Notes: a model not told the origin generated them from the sequence alone. A DNA stretch of 64,000 nucleotides from Brucella daejeonensis (GCF_014199265.1 NZ_JACIJG010000003.1:248001-312000), one strand, 5' to 3'; shown: positions 20,016 through 28,935, counted from the stretch's first letter. Translations and numbers: made by a program.

Positions 20016-20453
20016 ATGTTTGCTGACAATATACATGCTTTGACATCAGCACGCCTGGCGGTGATCGATATCGATGAAGACATACAAGCCGCCGCTCTTG
20101 TGCTCTCAAGGCCCGGCATCGGCCTTGTCGTGGTGTGCAGCACGGATGGATGCATGCAAGGTGTTCTGAGCAAATCGAATATCGTCCGGCACACTGCCAG
20201 ATCGGCATCGACGGCATTCCCGGCGTCGCAACTGATGATCAGGCCTATTGTCAAATGCAGGCCTCAGGATGACCTCCACGATGTGTGGAAAATCATGTGT
20301 GAGCGAGGCCTGCAAAATATGCCCGTAGTCGACGAAAGAGATGTGCCCACGGGCATTGTGAATATCCGGGACACGTTGAAGTCCCTGCTCGAGCAAGAAG
20401 AGATGCAAGAGCAGATGCTCTTCAATTACGTCGCCGGAATTGGCTATCGCTGA
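20016..20453 (+). CDS. Tandem CBS-domain protein
   Basis: 145-residue protein made of two CBS domains (about residues 10-70 and 76-135); PGIGLVVVCSTDGCMQGVLSKSNIV and GLQNMPVVDERDVPTGIVNIRD are the typical second halves. Such stand-alone CBS pairs bind adenine nucleotides and act as energy or redox sensors on unknown partners. The stop is immediately followed by the stop of the convergent gene; both share the TGATCA palindrome. Confidence 0.85.
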   Translation: MFADNIHALTSARLAVIDIDEDIQAAALVLSRPGIGLVVVCSTDGCMQGVLSKSNIVRHTARSASTAFPASQLMIRPIVKCRPQDDLHDVWKIMCERGLQNMPVVDERDVPTGIVNIRDTLKSLLEQEEMQEQMLFNYVAGIGYR

Positions 20454-21392
20454 TCAGTCAAGGCTGCGTGGACGACGCGGCACACCGCTTTCACATTCCA
20501 GTTGAGCACGGTTCCACTGACCCAGGCGCGCGGCGGCATCATAGGTTGTCTGGAGAAACTGCATCAAGGTTGAGCCGGGGTCGTCTGCCTTTCGCACGGC
20601 ATCATACGGCAAGATATATTCACCCAGTGTGGCATCGAAATAGGCAGCCGACGGCGCGACCTCCGCTTCGGAGAAACCTTCCGGGCCTGGATAGGCGTAT
20701 GAATAGAATGCGGGAAAATCGATGCCACCGCCACCTGGCCAGAACCCGGCCGAGGAAACCTCGTGTGAATAGGCCTCGCATGTGACGTTGTCGGGAAGAG
20801 CCGGAATGCCACCTGGGTGCAGCGGCGCCACGCGACCGGAAAAGCGGGTCACAGCAAGATCGAAGCTACCCCAGAACAGATGCACCGGACTGACCTTGCC
20901 CAAAAAACCCGTGCGAAACTGCTTGAATACGCGATCGACCTGCACGCAGGCCTGGAAGAAACGCGTCACCGCATCGGCATCGTAAGGCCGCGCCTTGTGA
21001 TCGTCACGAAACGGAAGTCCGTCGGCGATCTCGTTCGGCTGGCCATGGAATTCCGGTGTACCGCCGATTTTCATAATCAGGTCGACAAAACGGGAATGGA
21101 AATCGGCAACTGACATATTGACCAGAGCGAAGCTGGCAGAACGACCGTCGCTTGCCGTGCCAATTACCTTGTGGTCGAGCAGATCAAGTTCGATCTCTAT
21201 GCCGCCCGGCCCGTCGGGAACGATCGAAGTCGTCAATCCACGTCCGTTAATGTAGAGGGTAGCGTGCCAGGAATGATTGATCCAGGGAGTATGGGCGAGC
21301 CTGTATTTGCCGATCACCTGCGTGTAGAGGTGCACCGCAGCACAGGTCTCACGCCAAGGCTGGAAGGGGATGTCGGGCCAAGGATTCGTCAT
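20454..21392 (-). CDS. DUF5996 family protein
   Basis: 312-residue soluble protein with the features of the DUF5996 family: N-terminal WPDIPFQPWRETCAAVHLYTQVIGK, PWINHSWHATLY, GTPEFHGQPNEI, VHLFWGSFDLAVTRFSGR and the glycine-rich GFWPGGGG. Function unknown. ATG at 21392 is preferred because GGAG lies six bases upstream; several in-frame ATGs precede it. Upstream lies a palindromic repeat. Confidence 0.85.
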   Translation of the reverse strand: MTNPWPDIPFQPWRETCAAVHLYTQVIGKYRLAHTPWINHSWHATLYINGRGLTTSIVPDGPGGIEIELDLLDHKVIGTASDGRSASFALVNMSVADFHSRFVDLIMKIGGTPEFHGQPNEIADGLPFRDDHKARPYDADAVTRFFQACVQVDRVFKQFRTGFLGKVSPVHLFWGSFDLAVTRFSGRVAPLHPGGIPALPDNVTCEAYSHEVSSAGFWPGGGGIDFPAFYSYAYPGPEGFSEAEVAPSAAYFDATLGEYILPYDAVRKADDPGSTLMQFLQTTYDAAARLGQWNRAQLECESGVPRRPRSLD

Positions 21393-21463
21393 CGTATGCT
21401 CCATTGTTGTCATCATCTGATCACCAGGCGCCCAGGCTAATTCCACTCTTGCTGTTCGCGCGG

Positions 21464-21569
21464 TTTAGAGCGCATCCCGAAAAGTGTGAAACGGTTTTCG
21501 GAGAAGATGCGCGATAAAACAAAAGTTAGAGCGCCGATCTGATTCAATCAGATCGAAATGCGCTCTAAA
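21464..21569. repeat. RIME-like palindromic repeat, copy 1
   Basis: Roughly 106-bp structured repeat bounded by TTTAGAGCGCAT and ATGCGCTCTAAAG, containing ATCCCGAAAAGTGTGAAACGG and AACAAAAGTTAGAGCG, with an internal hairpin CGATCTGATTcaAATCAGATCG. It matches, in opposite orientation, the element at 31622-31735. It resembles short interspersed palindromes known in Rhizobiales. Confidence 0.7.
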
Positions 21570-21635
21570 GACACCAACCTCGACGCTGGCGATTGGGTTG
21601 AGTACGCGCCCGAGTTCGATTGTCCGATTTGCTCG

Positions 21636-21890
21636 TCAGACCGGCTTTCCCGACTGCTCTTCCTCGAACGTCACTGCCACGGCCGCATTCGCAGAAAGGC
21701 GAACCTTTTGCCCCTCGACATCAGCGACCAGACCGAGATGAATGAAATGCGCATGGCCCTTGTGCTGGCCTTCGCCGCTGTCGCGTTTCGCAAGCCTAAT
21801 GCGACCGTCGACGACACTGTCGACGATGCCTACATGTACGCCATCCGCGCCGATTACTTCCATGTTCCGAGCAATCTTATCCGTGGTCAT
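21636..21890 (-). CDS. DUF2171 domain protein
   Basis: 84-residue protein resembling the DUF2171/PRC-barrel-like family: MEVIGADGVHVGIVDSVVDG, then a histidine-rich KGHAHFIHLGLVADVEGQ and VRLSANAA. Members are small stress-associated proteins of unknown mechanism. A strong Shine-Dalgarno AAGGAG lies upstream of the ATG at 21890. It forms a unit with the 39-codon ORF upstream. Confidence 0.8.
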   Translation of the reverse strand: MTTDKIARNMEVIGADGVHVGIVDSVVDGRIRLAKRDSGEGQHKGHAHFIHLGLVADVEGQKVRLSANAAVAVTFEEEQSGKPV

Positions 21891-21926
21891 CTGGTTTCTC
21901 CTTGTCGTTAAATTGATGAAGCTGGG

Positions 21927-22046
21927 CTACGCATCGGCGTCGGAAAGAGGCTCGCGGAGCGCCTCGCTCGTTTGTCGGACCTCGCGGTAGAATTGCTCAA
22001 GATCGGTGAGCGCGAGCGCGGACTGGAAAAGATGGGCGGGGGCCAT
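21927..22046 (-). CDS. 39-residue hypothetical peptide
   Basis: Encodes MAPAHLFQSALALTDLEQFY followed by REVRQTSEALREPLSDADA, a probable amphipathic helix. GAGG lies seven bases before the ATG. It ends 36 bases before the DUF2171 gene on the same strand. No family is recognised and the small size makes it uncertain. Confidence 0.35.
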   Translation of the reverse strand: MAPAHLFQSALALTDLEQFYREVRQTSEALREPLSDADA

Positions 22047-22076
22047 TGCAAATCCTCAATGAATTCCGAATGAGCT

Positions 22077-22346
22077 TTAGGATCAGGACCTATTAATTTG
22101 ATGAAAATGGCACCTGAAATGACAAGAACTGCAAGGAAAGACGCGAAAAACGGGGTGGTTCCCCCGGTTGAGCGGCTTGACGCAGCAGGTCACCAGTCAT
22201 TTCGGTGTCCGAAGGATGTGGTCCATCCGCCTGGCTACTTTGTCGAACAGTCTCGAAAATGAACCACATTTCCTTCGCCTTTTCTCCTCGTATCCAGACG
22301 GATGGCCTCACACCATTTCCACCAAATTAATAAGTCCTGACCCTAG
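22077..22346. mobile_element. About 265-bp MITE-like element with 30-bp terminal inverted repeats
   Basis: Left end TTAGGATCAGGACCTATTAA and right end (reverse complement) CTAGGGTCAGGACTTATTAA are inverted repeats that stay matched for about 30 bases, through TTTGRTGRAAATGG. The flanks TTAG and CTAG fit a YTAR target as used by IS5-group elements. The interior has no recognisable transposase, so it is probably a non-autonomous derivative. The assignment to IS5-type is inference. Confidence 0.65.
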
Positions 22347-22560
22347 TAACGGGATGCCGCAAGATACGTCGGCGTTCAACCGGCATTCCTGCATGATTTG
22401 TTCTGCTGAATTGCCTGTCGCGACGAAGCCACCTGTCCCGTAGATTTCAATTTTACTGGGATGAGCCAAGTGAACAGCGAGGCAGTTGTGGCCATCGGTG
22501 TGATAACCGGTCTTGATCGTAATTCCCGGCCCTCGAGGAAACGCACTTCAGGTGCCCAGT
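22347..22560 (-). pseudogene. Possible coding remnant cut by the MITE-like element
   Basis: On the minus strand one frame reads GITIKTGYHTDGHNCLAVHL then AHPSKIEIYGTGGFVATGNS and on to ADVSCGIPLL, where the inverted-repeat element begins. It has no start codon and an upstream stop (TGA). The composition looks coding, but I do not recognise the family. It is probably the stump of a disrupted gene. Confidence 0.35.
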
Positions 22561-22620
22561 TGATCTCGTTTTGGAGGACGGACTTATGCATCCGTCATGG
22601 CTCTTGGAGTATACCCCCGA

Positions 22621-22941
22621 ATGAAGCCGACCACAATTATCGACAAGATATTAACGGCAGTGAATAGCGGCGCTGCCGACAAGTTCCTGAATTTGTTTAC
22701 AAAGGACGGCGAGGTTGATGACTGGGGCTTGATCTATCGGGGGCGGGAGGAGATCAAGACATGGTCAGACCGTGAACTTTTTGGAGCCAGGGCAAGATTG
22801 ACGCTCCGGCTGGCTGATGTCCACAAGGGCGGGGCCTGCATGATTGTCCACATCGGCAATGCGGGTTTCCGCGGTTGCAGTCGATTCACTATCACGCTGG
22901 AGAACTGTCGCATCCGCTACATGAAAATCACGCCCGTGTAG
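22621..22941 (+). CDS. NTF2-like/SnoaL-like small protein
   Basis: 106-residue protein with the pattern of the NTF2-like superfamily: helix IIDKILTAVNSGAADKFLNLF, then DGEVDDWGLIYRGREEIKTWSDRE, followed by beta strands ending in CRIRYMKITPV. Members are small cone-shaped ligand-binding proteins or isomerases; the role here is unknown. The ATG at 22621 removes an unlikely N-terminal extension; its Shine-Dalgarno is distant. It is isolated between mobile-element remnants. Confidence 0.65.
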   Translation: MKPTTIIDKILTAVNSGAADKFLNLFTKDGEVDDWGLIYRGREEIKTWSDRELFGARARLTLRLADVHKGGACMIVHIGNAGFRGCSRFTITLENCRIRYMKITPV

Positions 22942-23035
22942 CGGTCCGATGTTTGGCCGGGCCTTGACCTCAAAGCGGCGCCCGCAATATTGCGTCCTGC
23001 GGTAAGCTGAGCTCCCTCCTAACCATTTTTTTGCA

Positions 23036-23090
23036 ACAGCGCCCCGAGAAGGTTGTTATCGACAAGAGTGGAGCCAATCTGGCCGGTTAG
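23036..23090 (+). pseudogene. IS6-family transposase fragment
   Basis: A 52-base stretch reads RPEKVVIDKSGANLAG then a stop. It matches nearly base for base the transposase remnant at 60110-60165 (APQEVVIDKSGANLAG). The DKSGAN motif contains the second catalytic aspartate of IS6/IS26-type DDE transposases. Only this scrap remains. It abuts and supplies the stop codon of the convergent response-regulator gene. Confidence 0.65.
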
Positions 23091-23740
23091 TTCCCTCCGG
23101 GAGACCTGGATCGCTCATGAGAGCGCGTCATTTCGTCCTCTGCCGGAACTGACCCCATCAGGGTCGCCAGTTCGATGGCATTGCGTACACCCATTTTCGC
23201 CAGCACCCGCCCGCGATGAACCTCGACCGTGCGCATGGCGATGCCGAGCGTATCGGCGATCTGCTTGTTAAGGGCACCGGTCAGCATGAGCTGCATCACC
23301 TCGCGCTCACGCTGCGAAAGGGTCTCCTTGCGGGTTTCCCGGTCCCGGCGGACGGCTGCATCTGCCACGTCTGCGGCATGGACAGCAATGGCGCTGAGCG
23401 CCAGATCGACGATCTGGTTGTCGTTAAACGGCTTTTCCACGAAATCGAAGGCACCGGCTTTCAGCGCGCGCACGGCGACCGGGACGTCCGCATGGCCGGT
23501 GAGGAAGATGACCGGCATCGCGCCGCCTGCCGCCTTCAGCCACTCGAACACCTCCGGCCCGGACATGCCGCCCATGCGCACATCAAGGATGACACAGGCG
23601 CAGTCTTCGATGGGGTGGGCTGCAAGAAACGCTTCGCCCGACGGCCAGGTGCGCGTGGCAAGCCCTCGCGAGGCGAGCAGGAAGGCGAGCGCATCGCGGA
23701 TCGCCTCCTCGTCGTCAACGATGTGAATGGTTCCCGTCAT
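23087..23740 (-). CDS. FixJ-family response regulator (DctR-like)
   Basis: 217-residue regulator: receiver domain with DDEE (residues 9-12), phospho-acceptor D53 in VILDVRMGGMSG and KPF lysine, then a LuxR-type helix-turn-helix (LSQREREVMQLMLTGALNKQIAD, RTVEVHRGRVLAKMGVRNAIEL). Its ATG overlaps the stop of the kinase gene (ATGA). With that kinase and the divergent dctPQM it resembles the Rhodobacter DctSR pair that induces C4-dicarboxylate uptake. The last codons run into an IS6 fragment. Confidence 0.9.
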   Translation of the reverse strand: MTGTIHIVDDEEAIRDALAFLLASRGLATRTWPSGEAFLAAHPIEDCACVILDVRMGGMSGPEVFEWLKAAGGAMPVIFLTGHADVPVAVRALKAGAFDFVEKPFNDNQIVDLALSAIAVHAADVADAAVRRDRETRKETLSQREREVMQLMLTGALNKQIADTLGIAMRTVEVHRGRVLAKMGVRNAIELATLMGSVPAEDEMTRSHERSRSPGGN

Positions 23741-25806
23741 GCGGCTTGCCCTTCTCCGCGAGACATTGTTTCCTGCTTCATGGCCGGCAAGACGGCACTA
23801 AAGACGGTGCCGCCGCCTTCGGCCGGCCTGAACGAGAGCTGTCCGCCATGCAGTTCGATGATCGAGCGGCATATCTTGAGCCCCATGCCGAGACCCTGCG
23901 CCTTGGTGCTGGCGAAAGCGTCGTAAAGCCGTCCCTCGATCTCCGGCTTGATGCCTCCGCCCTTGTCGATGATCTCGACGATCGCGTCGTTATCCCTGGA
24001 AAAGAGGCGGATATGCAGGTCGTCGCCGCTGCGACCGTCGCCCATAGCCTCCATACCATTGCGGATGAGGTTGATCAGCAATTGTTCCAGAAGTATCCGG
24101 TCGGCGGCGACCGCAGGTGTAGGGGAAATCTCCGGCAACAGCCGCACGCGATGCTCGCGCGCATCGGCCGCCAGCAACGAAACGGTTTCGTCGATGACCT
24201 CCTCGATATGCGTTCTGGAAAAACGCGGTTCGCGCTTGCGGGCGAGGTCCTGCACGCGCTGGATGACGAGGCCGGCGCGCGCCGCCTGCTGGGCGAGCTT
24301 TTCCGTCGCACCACGCAGAACGGCCGGATCCATCTTGCCCTGATCAACGAGGTTGAGTATGCCGGTAGCATAAGAGGCGATGGCCGAAAGCGGCTGGTTC
24401 AGCTCATGCGCCAGCGTTGAAGCCATTTCGCCGAGTGTCACGAGCCGGCCTGTCCGAGCCATAGCCTCGTCCTGCAACCGCGCCCGCCGCGCGGCCTTCT
24501 TCGTTTCAGTGATGTCAATCACCGAGCCCATCCAGCCGCGGTGCACGCCACCCGCATCGATCAGCGGGGCCTCGTAGACCTGCACATCGATCTCCCGCCC
24601 GTCGCGGTGACGGAACCGCGTCTCGAAGCTCTGGCTAAAGACGCCGCCGATCTGGAGCTGCTTTTGCCGCTCCACGGTCTCCTTGACGCGTGAGGGATCC
24701 CAGTAGGGCATGGGCGGCATGCGCCCGACGATCTCCTCCGCCGACCAGCCAACCAGATTGCAGAAGGCGGAATTGACATAGAGGATACGGCCATTGTGGT
24801 CCTTGGCGCGCAGGCCGACGGTCAGGCTTTCCTCCATTGACCGGCGGAAGGCGGTTTCACCCCGCAAGCGCAGTTCGGCATTGCGCCGACGCCGGGCGTT
24901 GATGAAAAGGACGAGCAGCGCCAAGATCGCGAAGACCGCAAGCGCAGTGATCGTGCCAAGGAGCAGCGCTGAGCGGAAGCCGCCCGGCGTGTCATAGGCC
25001 GTGATCTGGAGGAGCGTGCCGCGCAAGGGCGGATCGAAGCTGATGATATGGTGCGGATTGCCAGCAGCCGGCTCCAGCCGCTGCCGCGCTGCCACCGTTT
25101 CCTCCGCCGAATTTATGACGCGCACGCCGTATTGTTCGGCGATCCACCAGGGAACGTGCCGTTCGAGCAGGATCGGAATTGAGATCGTGGCCAACACGAC
25201 GCCCTCGGAGCCGGTGAGTGGCAGGCCGATGGAGACGGTTCCGTCTTCCGCGACATCGCCATAGACGGGGCGCGTTGCCCGGGACGCGCGCTGGCGCAAG
25301 AGGTTGACCAGCGTGGCGTCCTGCTGCGCACCGCTGCCGGGCAGAGCATGCCTGACCTTGCCGGAAGCGTCGTACCAAGCCACGGACTGCACTTCCGGAT
25401 TGGTGGCAATATGGAGCTTTATGCGCGCGTCCAGCGCGGGTTGCACGGCCGGATCCGTCAGATCCAGCGCGAGGCGGACGAGCAAATCCTCATGCACGGA
25501 AAGCTGGAAGCGAAGGGTCTGTTCCACCCAGAGCGCATCGGTCGCAATCTTGACGCGGGCCTGCTGCTCCTCCCCGCGATCGACGATCCAGACGAGCGCG
25601 GCAACGCCGAGTGCCAGCGTCGCGATCGCAACCAGCGGCACGAGCGAGAGAAAATCCAGCCGCCGCCAGCGCGGCGAAGCCTTGTCCTGATCCCACGGGT
25701 CCGAACCGGTTTTCCAGGCCGGGCGGTTCCGTGTGCGAGACTCGGCCAGAATGTCTTTGTCATTTTCGTTCAGAAACGTTTCCCCCAATCCTCCAGTCAC
25801 GCGCAT
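23737..25806 (-). CDS. DctS-like sensor histidine kinase
   Basis: 689-residue membrane kinase: first membrane helix about residue 55-75, an extracytoplasmic sensor domain, second helix about 285-305, a PAS/PAC domain (GRILYVNSAFCNLVGWSAEEI, with a PYWDPSR motif), the H-box STLAHELNQPLSAIASYA and an ATPase domain (NLIRNGMEAM, KGGGIKPE, GLGMGLKICRSIIE). It likely senses periplasmic C4-dicarboxylates for the divergent TRAP system. The frame extends 11 codons further upstream to 25839; ATG at 25806 overlaps a possible operator. Confidence 0.9.
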   Translation of the reverse strand: MRVTGGLGETFLNENDKDILAESRTRNRPAWKTGSDPWDQDKASPRWRRLDFLSLVPLVAIATLALGVAALVWIVDRGEEQQARVKIATDALWVEQTLRFQLSVHEDLLVRLALDLTDPAVQPALDARIKLHIATNPEVQSVAWYDASGKVRHALPGSGAQQDATLVNLLRQRASRATRPVYGDVAEDGTVSIGLPLTGSEGVVLATISIPILLERHVPWWIAEQYGVRVINSAEETVAARQRLEPAAGNPHHIISFDPPLRGTLLQITAYDTPGGFRSALLLGTITALAVFAILALLVLFINARRRRNAELRLRGETAFRRSMEESLTVGLRAKDHNGRILYVNSAFCNLVGWSAEEIVGRMPPMPYWDPSRVKETVERQKQLQIGGVFSQSFETRFRHRDGREIDVQVYEAPLIDAGGVHRGWMGSVIDITETKKAARRARLQDEAMARTGRLVTLGEMASTLAHELNQPLSAIASYATGILNLVDQGKMDPAVLRGATEKLAQQAARAGLVIQRVQDLARKREPRFSRTHIEEVIDETVSLLAADAREHRVRLLPEISPTPAVAADRILLEQLLINLIRNGMEAMGDGRSGDDLHIRLFSRDNDAIVEIIDKGGGIKPEIEGRLYDAFASTKAQGLGMGLKICRSIIELHGGQLSFRPAEGGGTVFSAVLPAMKQETMSRGEGQAA

Positions 25807-25822
25807 TGTGGTTTCCCACAAT
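25805..25822. promoter_or_regulatory. Candidate operator of the DctR-like regulator
   Basis: Perfect inverted repeat ATTGTGG-tttc-CCACAAT in the 89-base divergent space between kinase and dctP. A FixJ-type dimer could bind it. It overlaps the preferred kinase start codon, so autoregulation or a different start must be considered. Confidence 0.45.
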
Positions 25823-25895
25823 AGCGCCGGGCTGCGCAAGATGGCAATAAAATGGCACTCGCCTGGAGGGGCGACTCTATTTTGGAGGACAATCT

Positions 25896-26900
25896 ATGTT
25901 AACACGTCGCAACTTTACCCGTCTCGCGGGTGCCGCCATCATTGCCCTTTCGACCGCCATGCCGGCGCTTGCCGAGCCGCTGATCATCAAGTTCAGCCAC
26001 GTGGTCGCACCGGACACGCCGAAGGGCAAGGGCGCGCAGAAGTTCAAGGAGCTTGCGGAAACCTATACCGATGGCGCTGTCAAGGTTGAGGTCTATCCCA
26101 ACTCGCAGCTTTACAAGGACAAGGAAGAGCTGGAAGCGCTTCAGCTCGGCGCCGTGCAAATGCTCGCTCCTTCGCTCGCCAAATTTGGTCCGCTCGGCGT
26201 GCAGCAGTTCGAACTGTTCGACCTGCCTTACCTGATGGGCAGCTACGACGACCTGCGCAAGATCACCGATGGCGATGTTGGAAAGTCGCTGCTCGCCAAG
26301 CTGGAAGACAAGGGCATCAAGGGCCTTGCCTATTGGGATAACGGCTTCAAGATCATGTCGGCCAACTCGCCGCTGCACACGCCGGATGATTTCCTTGGCC
26401 TGAAGATGCGCATTCAGTCCTCGAAGATCCTGGAAGCCGAAATGCAGGCGCTTGGCGCCGTTCCGCAGGTCATGGCCTTCTCGGAAGTCTATCAGGCTCT
26501 CCAGACCGGTGTCGTCGACGGCACGGAAAACCCGCCGTCCAACATGTATACCCAGAAGATGCATGAAGTGCAGAAGCACGCCACACTCTCCAACCATGGC
26601 TATCTCGGCTATGCGGTGATCGTGAACAAGGCGTTCTGGGAGCAGCTCCAGCCGGAAATCCGCACGCAGCTTGAAAAGGCAATGGCCGAAGCGACGGAAT
26701 ATGCAAACTCCATCGCCAAGGAAGAGAACGAAGGGGCAATTGCCGCAATGAAGGCTGCCGGCACAACCGAGTTCTACGAGCTGACGGACGAAGAGCGTCA
26801 GGAATGGGTCGAGGCCCTTCGCCCGGTACAGGACGAAATGGCAAGCCGCGTCGGCGCTGACCTGATCGCGCAAGCCCGCGCCGCGCTCGGCAAGAACTGA
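25896..26900 (+). CDS. dctP: TRAP transporter solute-binding protein DctP
   Basis: 334-residue periplasmic binding protein with signal peptide (MLTRRNFTRLAGAAIIALST, cleavage after ALA near residue 27). The sequence is close to what I recall of Rhodobacter DctP: IKFSHVVAPDTPKGKGAQKF, VYPNSQLYKDKEELEALQLG and DGTENPPSNM are shared. It delivers malate, succinate or fumarate to DctQM. GGAGGAC lies before the ATG. A hairpin separates it from dctQ, which would give more binding protein than membrane subunits. Confidence 0.95.
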   Translation: MLTRRNFTRLAGAAIIALSTAMPALAEPLIIKFSHVVAPDTPKGKGAQKFKELAETYTDGAVKVEVYPNSQLYKDKEELEALQLGAVQMLAPSLAKFGPLGVQQFELFDLPYLMGSYDDLRKITDGDVGKSLLAKLEDKGIKGLAYWDNGFKIMSANSPLHTPDDFLGLKMRIQSSKILEAEMQALGAVPQVMAFSEVYQALQTGVVDGTENPPSNMYTQKMHEVQKHATLSNHGYLGYAVIVNKAFWEQLQPEIRTQLEKAMAEATEYANSIAKEENEGAIAAMKAAGTTEFYELTDEERQEWVEALRPVQDEMASRVGADLIAQARAALGKN

Positions 26901-26929
26901 CCCGGCCCACGGCCCATTTGTCCATCGCC

Positions 26930-26957
26930 GGGGTGCGCGCTTGCGCGCGCACCCCTT
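26930..26957 (+). terminator. Intercistronic attenuator hairpin dctP-dctQ
   Basis: Perfect 11-bp stem GGGGTGCGCGC/GCGCGCACCCC with a four-base loop TTGC and a short TTTATT tail. It lies between dctP and dctQ and probably lowers distal transcription or stabilises the dctP mRNA. Confidence 0.75.
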
Positions 26958-26980
26958 TATTCAGGAAAGCGAGGTTCGCC

Positions 26981-27613
26981 ATGCTGCTGCGTATCCTCGA
27001 CCGCTTTGAAGAAATCCTCATTTCCGTGCTCATGGCCATGGCCGTCGCGCTGATCTTCGTTGCGGTCGTCCACCGTTTCTCCATCGGCTTTGCCGCCGAC
27101 ATGGTCGCCGTCGGCAGGACCAACGACCTGCCCTGGTTGCAATCGGCGGCGCGTTCGGCCTTCAAGGCCATTAACGCGATCAAGCTGACCTGGGCCCAGG
27201 AAGCCTGCATCTATCTCTTCGTCTGGATGGCCAAGTTCGGTGCGGCATACGGTGTACGCGTGGGCGTCCATGTCGGCGTCGACATTCTCGTGGAAAAGCT
27301 CCAGGCCAATGCGCGGCGCATCGTCACCATCATTGCCATGTCCGGCGGCATCATCTTCACGGCGATCATCGCCTGGATCGGCACGGACTTTGTCTATCAC
27401 GTCCATCGCGGCGGCCAGACCTCACCCGACCTCGAAATACCCATGTGGATCGTCTATCTCGCCGTACCGCTCGGCTCCGCGCTGATGTGCTTCCGCTTCA
27501 TCCAGGCGCTTTACCTCTTCCTCACAACGGGCTTCATCGCCCATCACGACCACGGTGCTGTTGACGGTCTCGAAGACGAGGCCGACGATCTTGCAGAGGG
27601 AGCACATGGATGA
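26981..27613 (+). CDS. dctQ: TRAP transporter small permease DctQ
   Basis: 210-residue integral membrane protein with four predicted helices, including LLRILDRFEEILISVLMAMAV at the N terminus and the central QEACIYLFVWMAKFGAAYGVR loop typical of DctQ. It pairs with DctM and docks DctP. ATG at 26981 is preceded by AGGAAAGCGAGG; its stop overlaps dctM by ATGA. Confidence 0.93.
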   Translation: MLLRILDRFEEILISVLMAMAVALIFVAVVHRFSIGFAADMVAVGRTNDLPWLQSAARSAFKAINAIKLTWAQEACIYLFVWMAKFGAAYGVRVGVHVGVDILVEKLQANARRIVTIIAMSGGIIFTAIIAWIGTDFVYHVHRGGQTSPDLEIPMWIVYLAVPLGSALMCFRFIQALYLFLTTGFIAHHDHGAVDGLEDEADDLAEGAHG

Positions 27614-28935
27614 CCGCGCTCATCATTTTCGCAATCCTCGCGGTGCTGCTCATCACCGGTATGCCGGTTTCCATCGCGCTCGGCCTCACCGTCTTCGCCT
27701 TCCTTTTCGCCTTCACCTCCATTCCGATGGATTCGATTGCGCTAAAGCTCTTCACCGGCATCGAGAAATTCGAAATCATGGCGATTCCGTTCTTCATCCT
27801 GGCCGGGAACTTCCTGACCCATGGCGGTGTGGCGCGGCGCATGATCCGCTTTGCGTCCACCATGGTCGGGCACTGGTATGGCGGCATGGGCCTTGCGGCG
27901 GTGTTGTCCTGCGCGCTTTTCGCCGCCATTTCCGGTTCCAGTCCCGCGACCGTCATGGCCGTCGGCTCCATCCTGATCCCGGCCATGGTCCGGCAGGGCT
28001 ATCCGGCGCAGTTTGGCGTCGGCACGGTGGCGACGGCCGGTGGCCTCGGCATCCTCATCCCACCGTCCATCGTCATGGTGATGTATGCCGTAGCGACCTC
28101 CGGCATGGTCGTGACCGGACCGGAAGGCCAGCCCGTCATGTCGGCGTCAATCGGCACACTCTTCATGGCCGGCGTCGTTCCGGGCCTGATGCTCGCCTCC
28201 ATGCTGGGAACCACCACCATCTACCGCGCATGGAAGAACGGTTATCCGCGCATGGACCGCGCCACCTGGGGCGAGCGAGGCCGCGCCTTTCGCGAAAGCG
28301 TCTGGGGCCTGATGCTGATCGTCATCATCATGGGCGGTATCTATGGCGGCATATTCACACCAACGGAAGCGGCAGCCGTCAGCGCCGTCTATGCGTTCGT
28401 CATTGCGGTATGGGTCTACAAGGACATCACGCTGCGCCAGGTGCCGAAAGTGCTGCTGAGCTCTGCGGCCATGTCTGCAATGCTGCTCTACATCATCACC
28501 AATGCCGTGATGTTCGCCTTCATCCTGACATCGGAACAGATTCCACAAACGCTGTCCGACTGGATCGTCAGCCTCGGCTTCGGCAAGATCGGCTTCCTGC
28601 TGATGGTGAATGTCATCCTGCTGTTCATCGGCATGGTGATGGAGCCATCCGCCATCGTGCTGATCATGGCGCCTATACTTTATCCGGTTGCCGTCAAGCT
28701 CGGTGTCGACCCGGTCCATTTCGGCATAATGCTGGTGGTAAACATGGAGATCGGCCTGTGCACGCCGCCGGTGGGACTCAACCTCTATGTCGGCTCGGCC
28801 ATATCCAAACTGGGCCTGACGGAGGTTACGAAATCGGCCATGCCGTGGCTGCTCACCGCGCTCGTCTTCCTCGGTATCGTGAGCTATGTGCCGGAGGTGA
28901 CATTGTTCCTGCCACGGCTGCTCGGTATGAACTGA
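27610..28935 (+). CDS. dctM: TRAP transporter large permease DctM
   Basis: 441-residue membrane protein with about twelve helices forming the Na+-coupled transport path. Typical DctM segments include the PFFILAGNFLTHGGVARR loop, SGSSPATVMAVGSI, GGLGILIPPSIVMV, TPTEAAAVSAVYAF and the C-terminal CTPPVGLNLYVGSAI. The start is set by the ATGA overlap with dctQ. No terminator was seen; IS debris follows. Confidence 0.95.
   Translation: MTALIIFAILAVLLITGMPVSIALGLTVFAFLFAFTSIPMDSIALKLFTGIEKFEIMAIPFFILAGNFLTHGGVARRMIRFASTMVGHWYGGMGLAAVLSCALFAAISGSSPATVMAVGSILIPAMVRQGYPAQFGVGTVATAGGLGILIPPSIVMVMYAVATSGMVVTGPEGQPVMSASIGTLFMAGVVPGLMLASMLGTTTIYRAWKNGYPRMDRATWGERGRAFRESVWGLMLIVIIMGGIYGGIFTPTEAAAVSAVYAFVIAVWVYKDITLRQVPKVLLSSAAMSAMLLYIITNAVMFAFILTSEQIPQTLSDWIVSLGFGKIGFLLMVNVILLFIGMVMEPSAIVLIMAPILYPVAVKLGVDPVHFGIMLVVNMEIGLCTPPVGLNLYVGSAISKLGLTEVTKSAMPWLLTALVFLGIVSYVPEVTLFLPRLLGMN

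Noticed and set aside
25853-25875. Sigma-54-like TGGCAC before dctP
   Set aside because: The TGGCAC is present but the -12 element is TGGA instead of TTGC at the required spacing, and no enhancer-binding regulator is adjacent (the regulator is FixJ-type).
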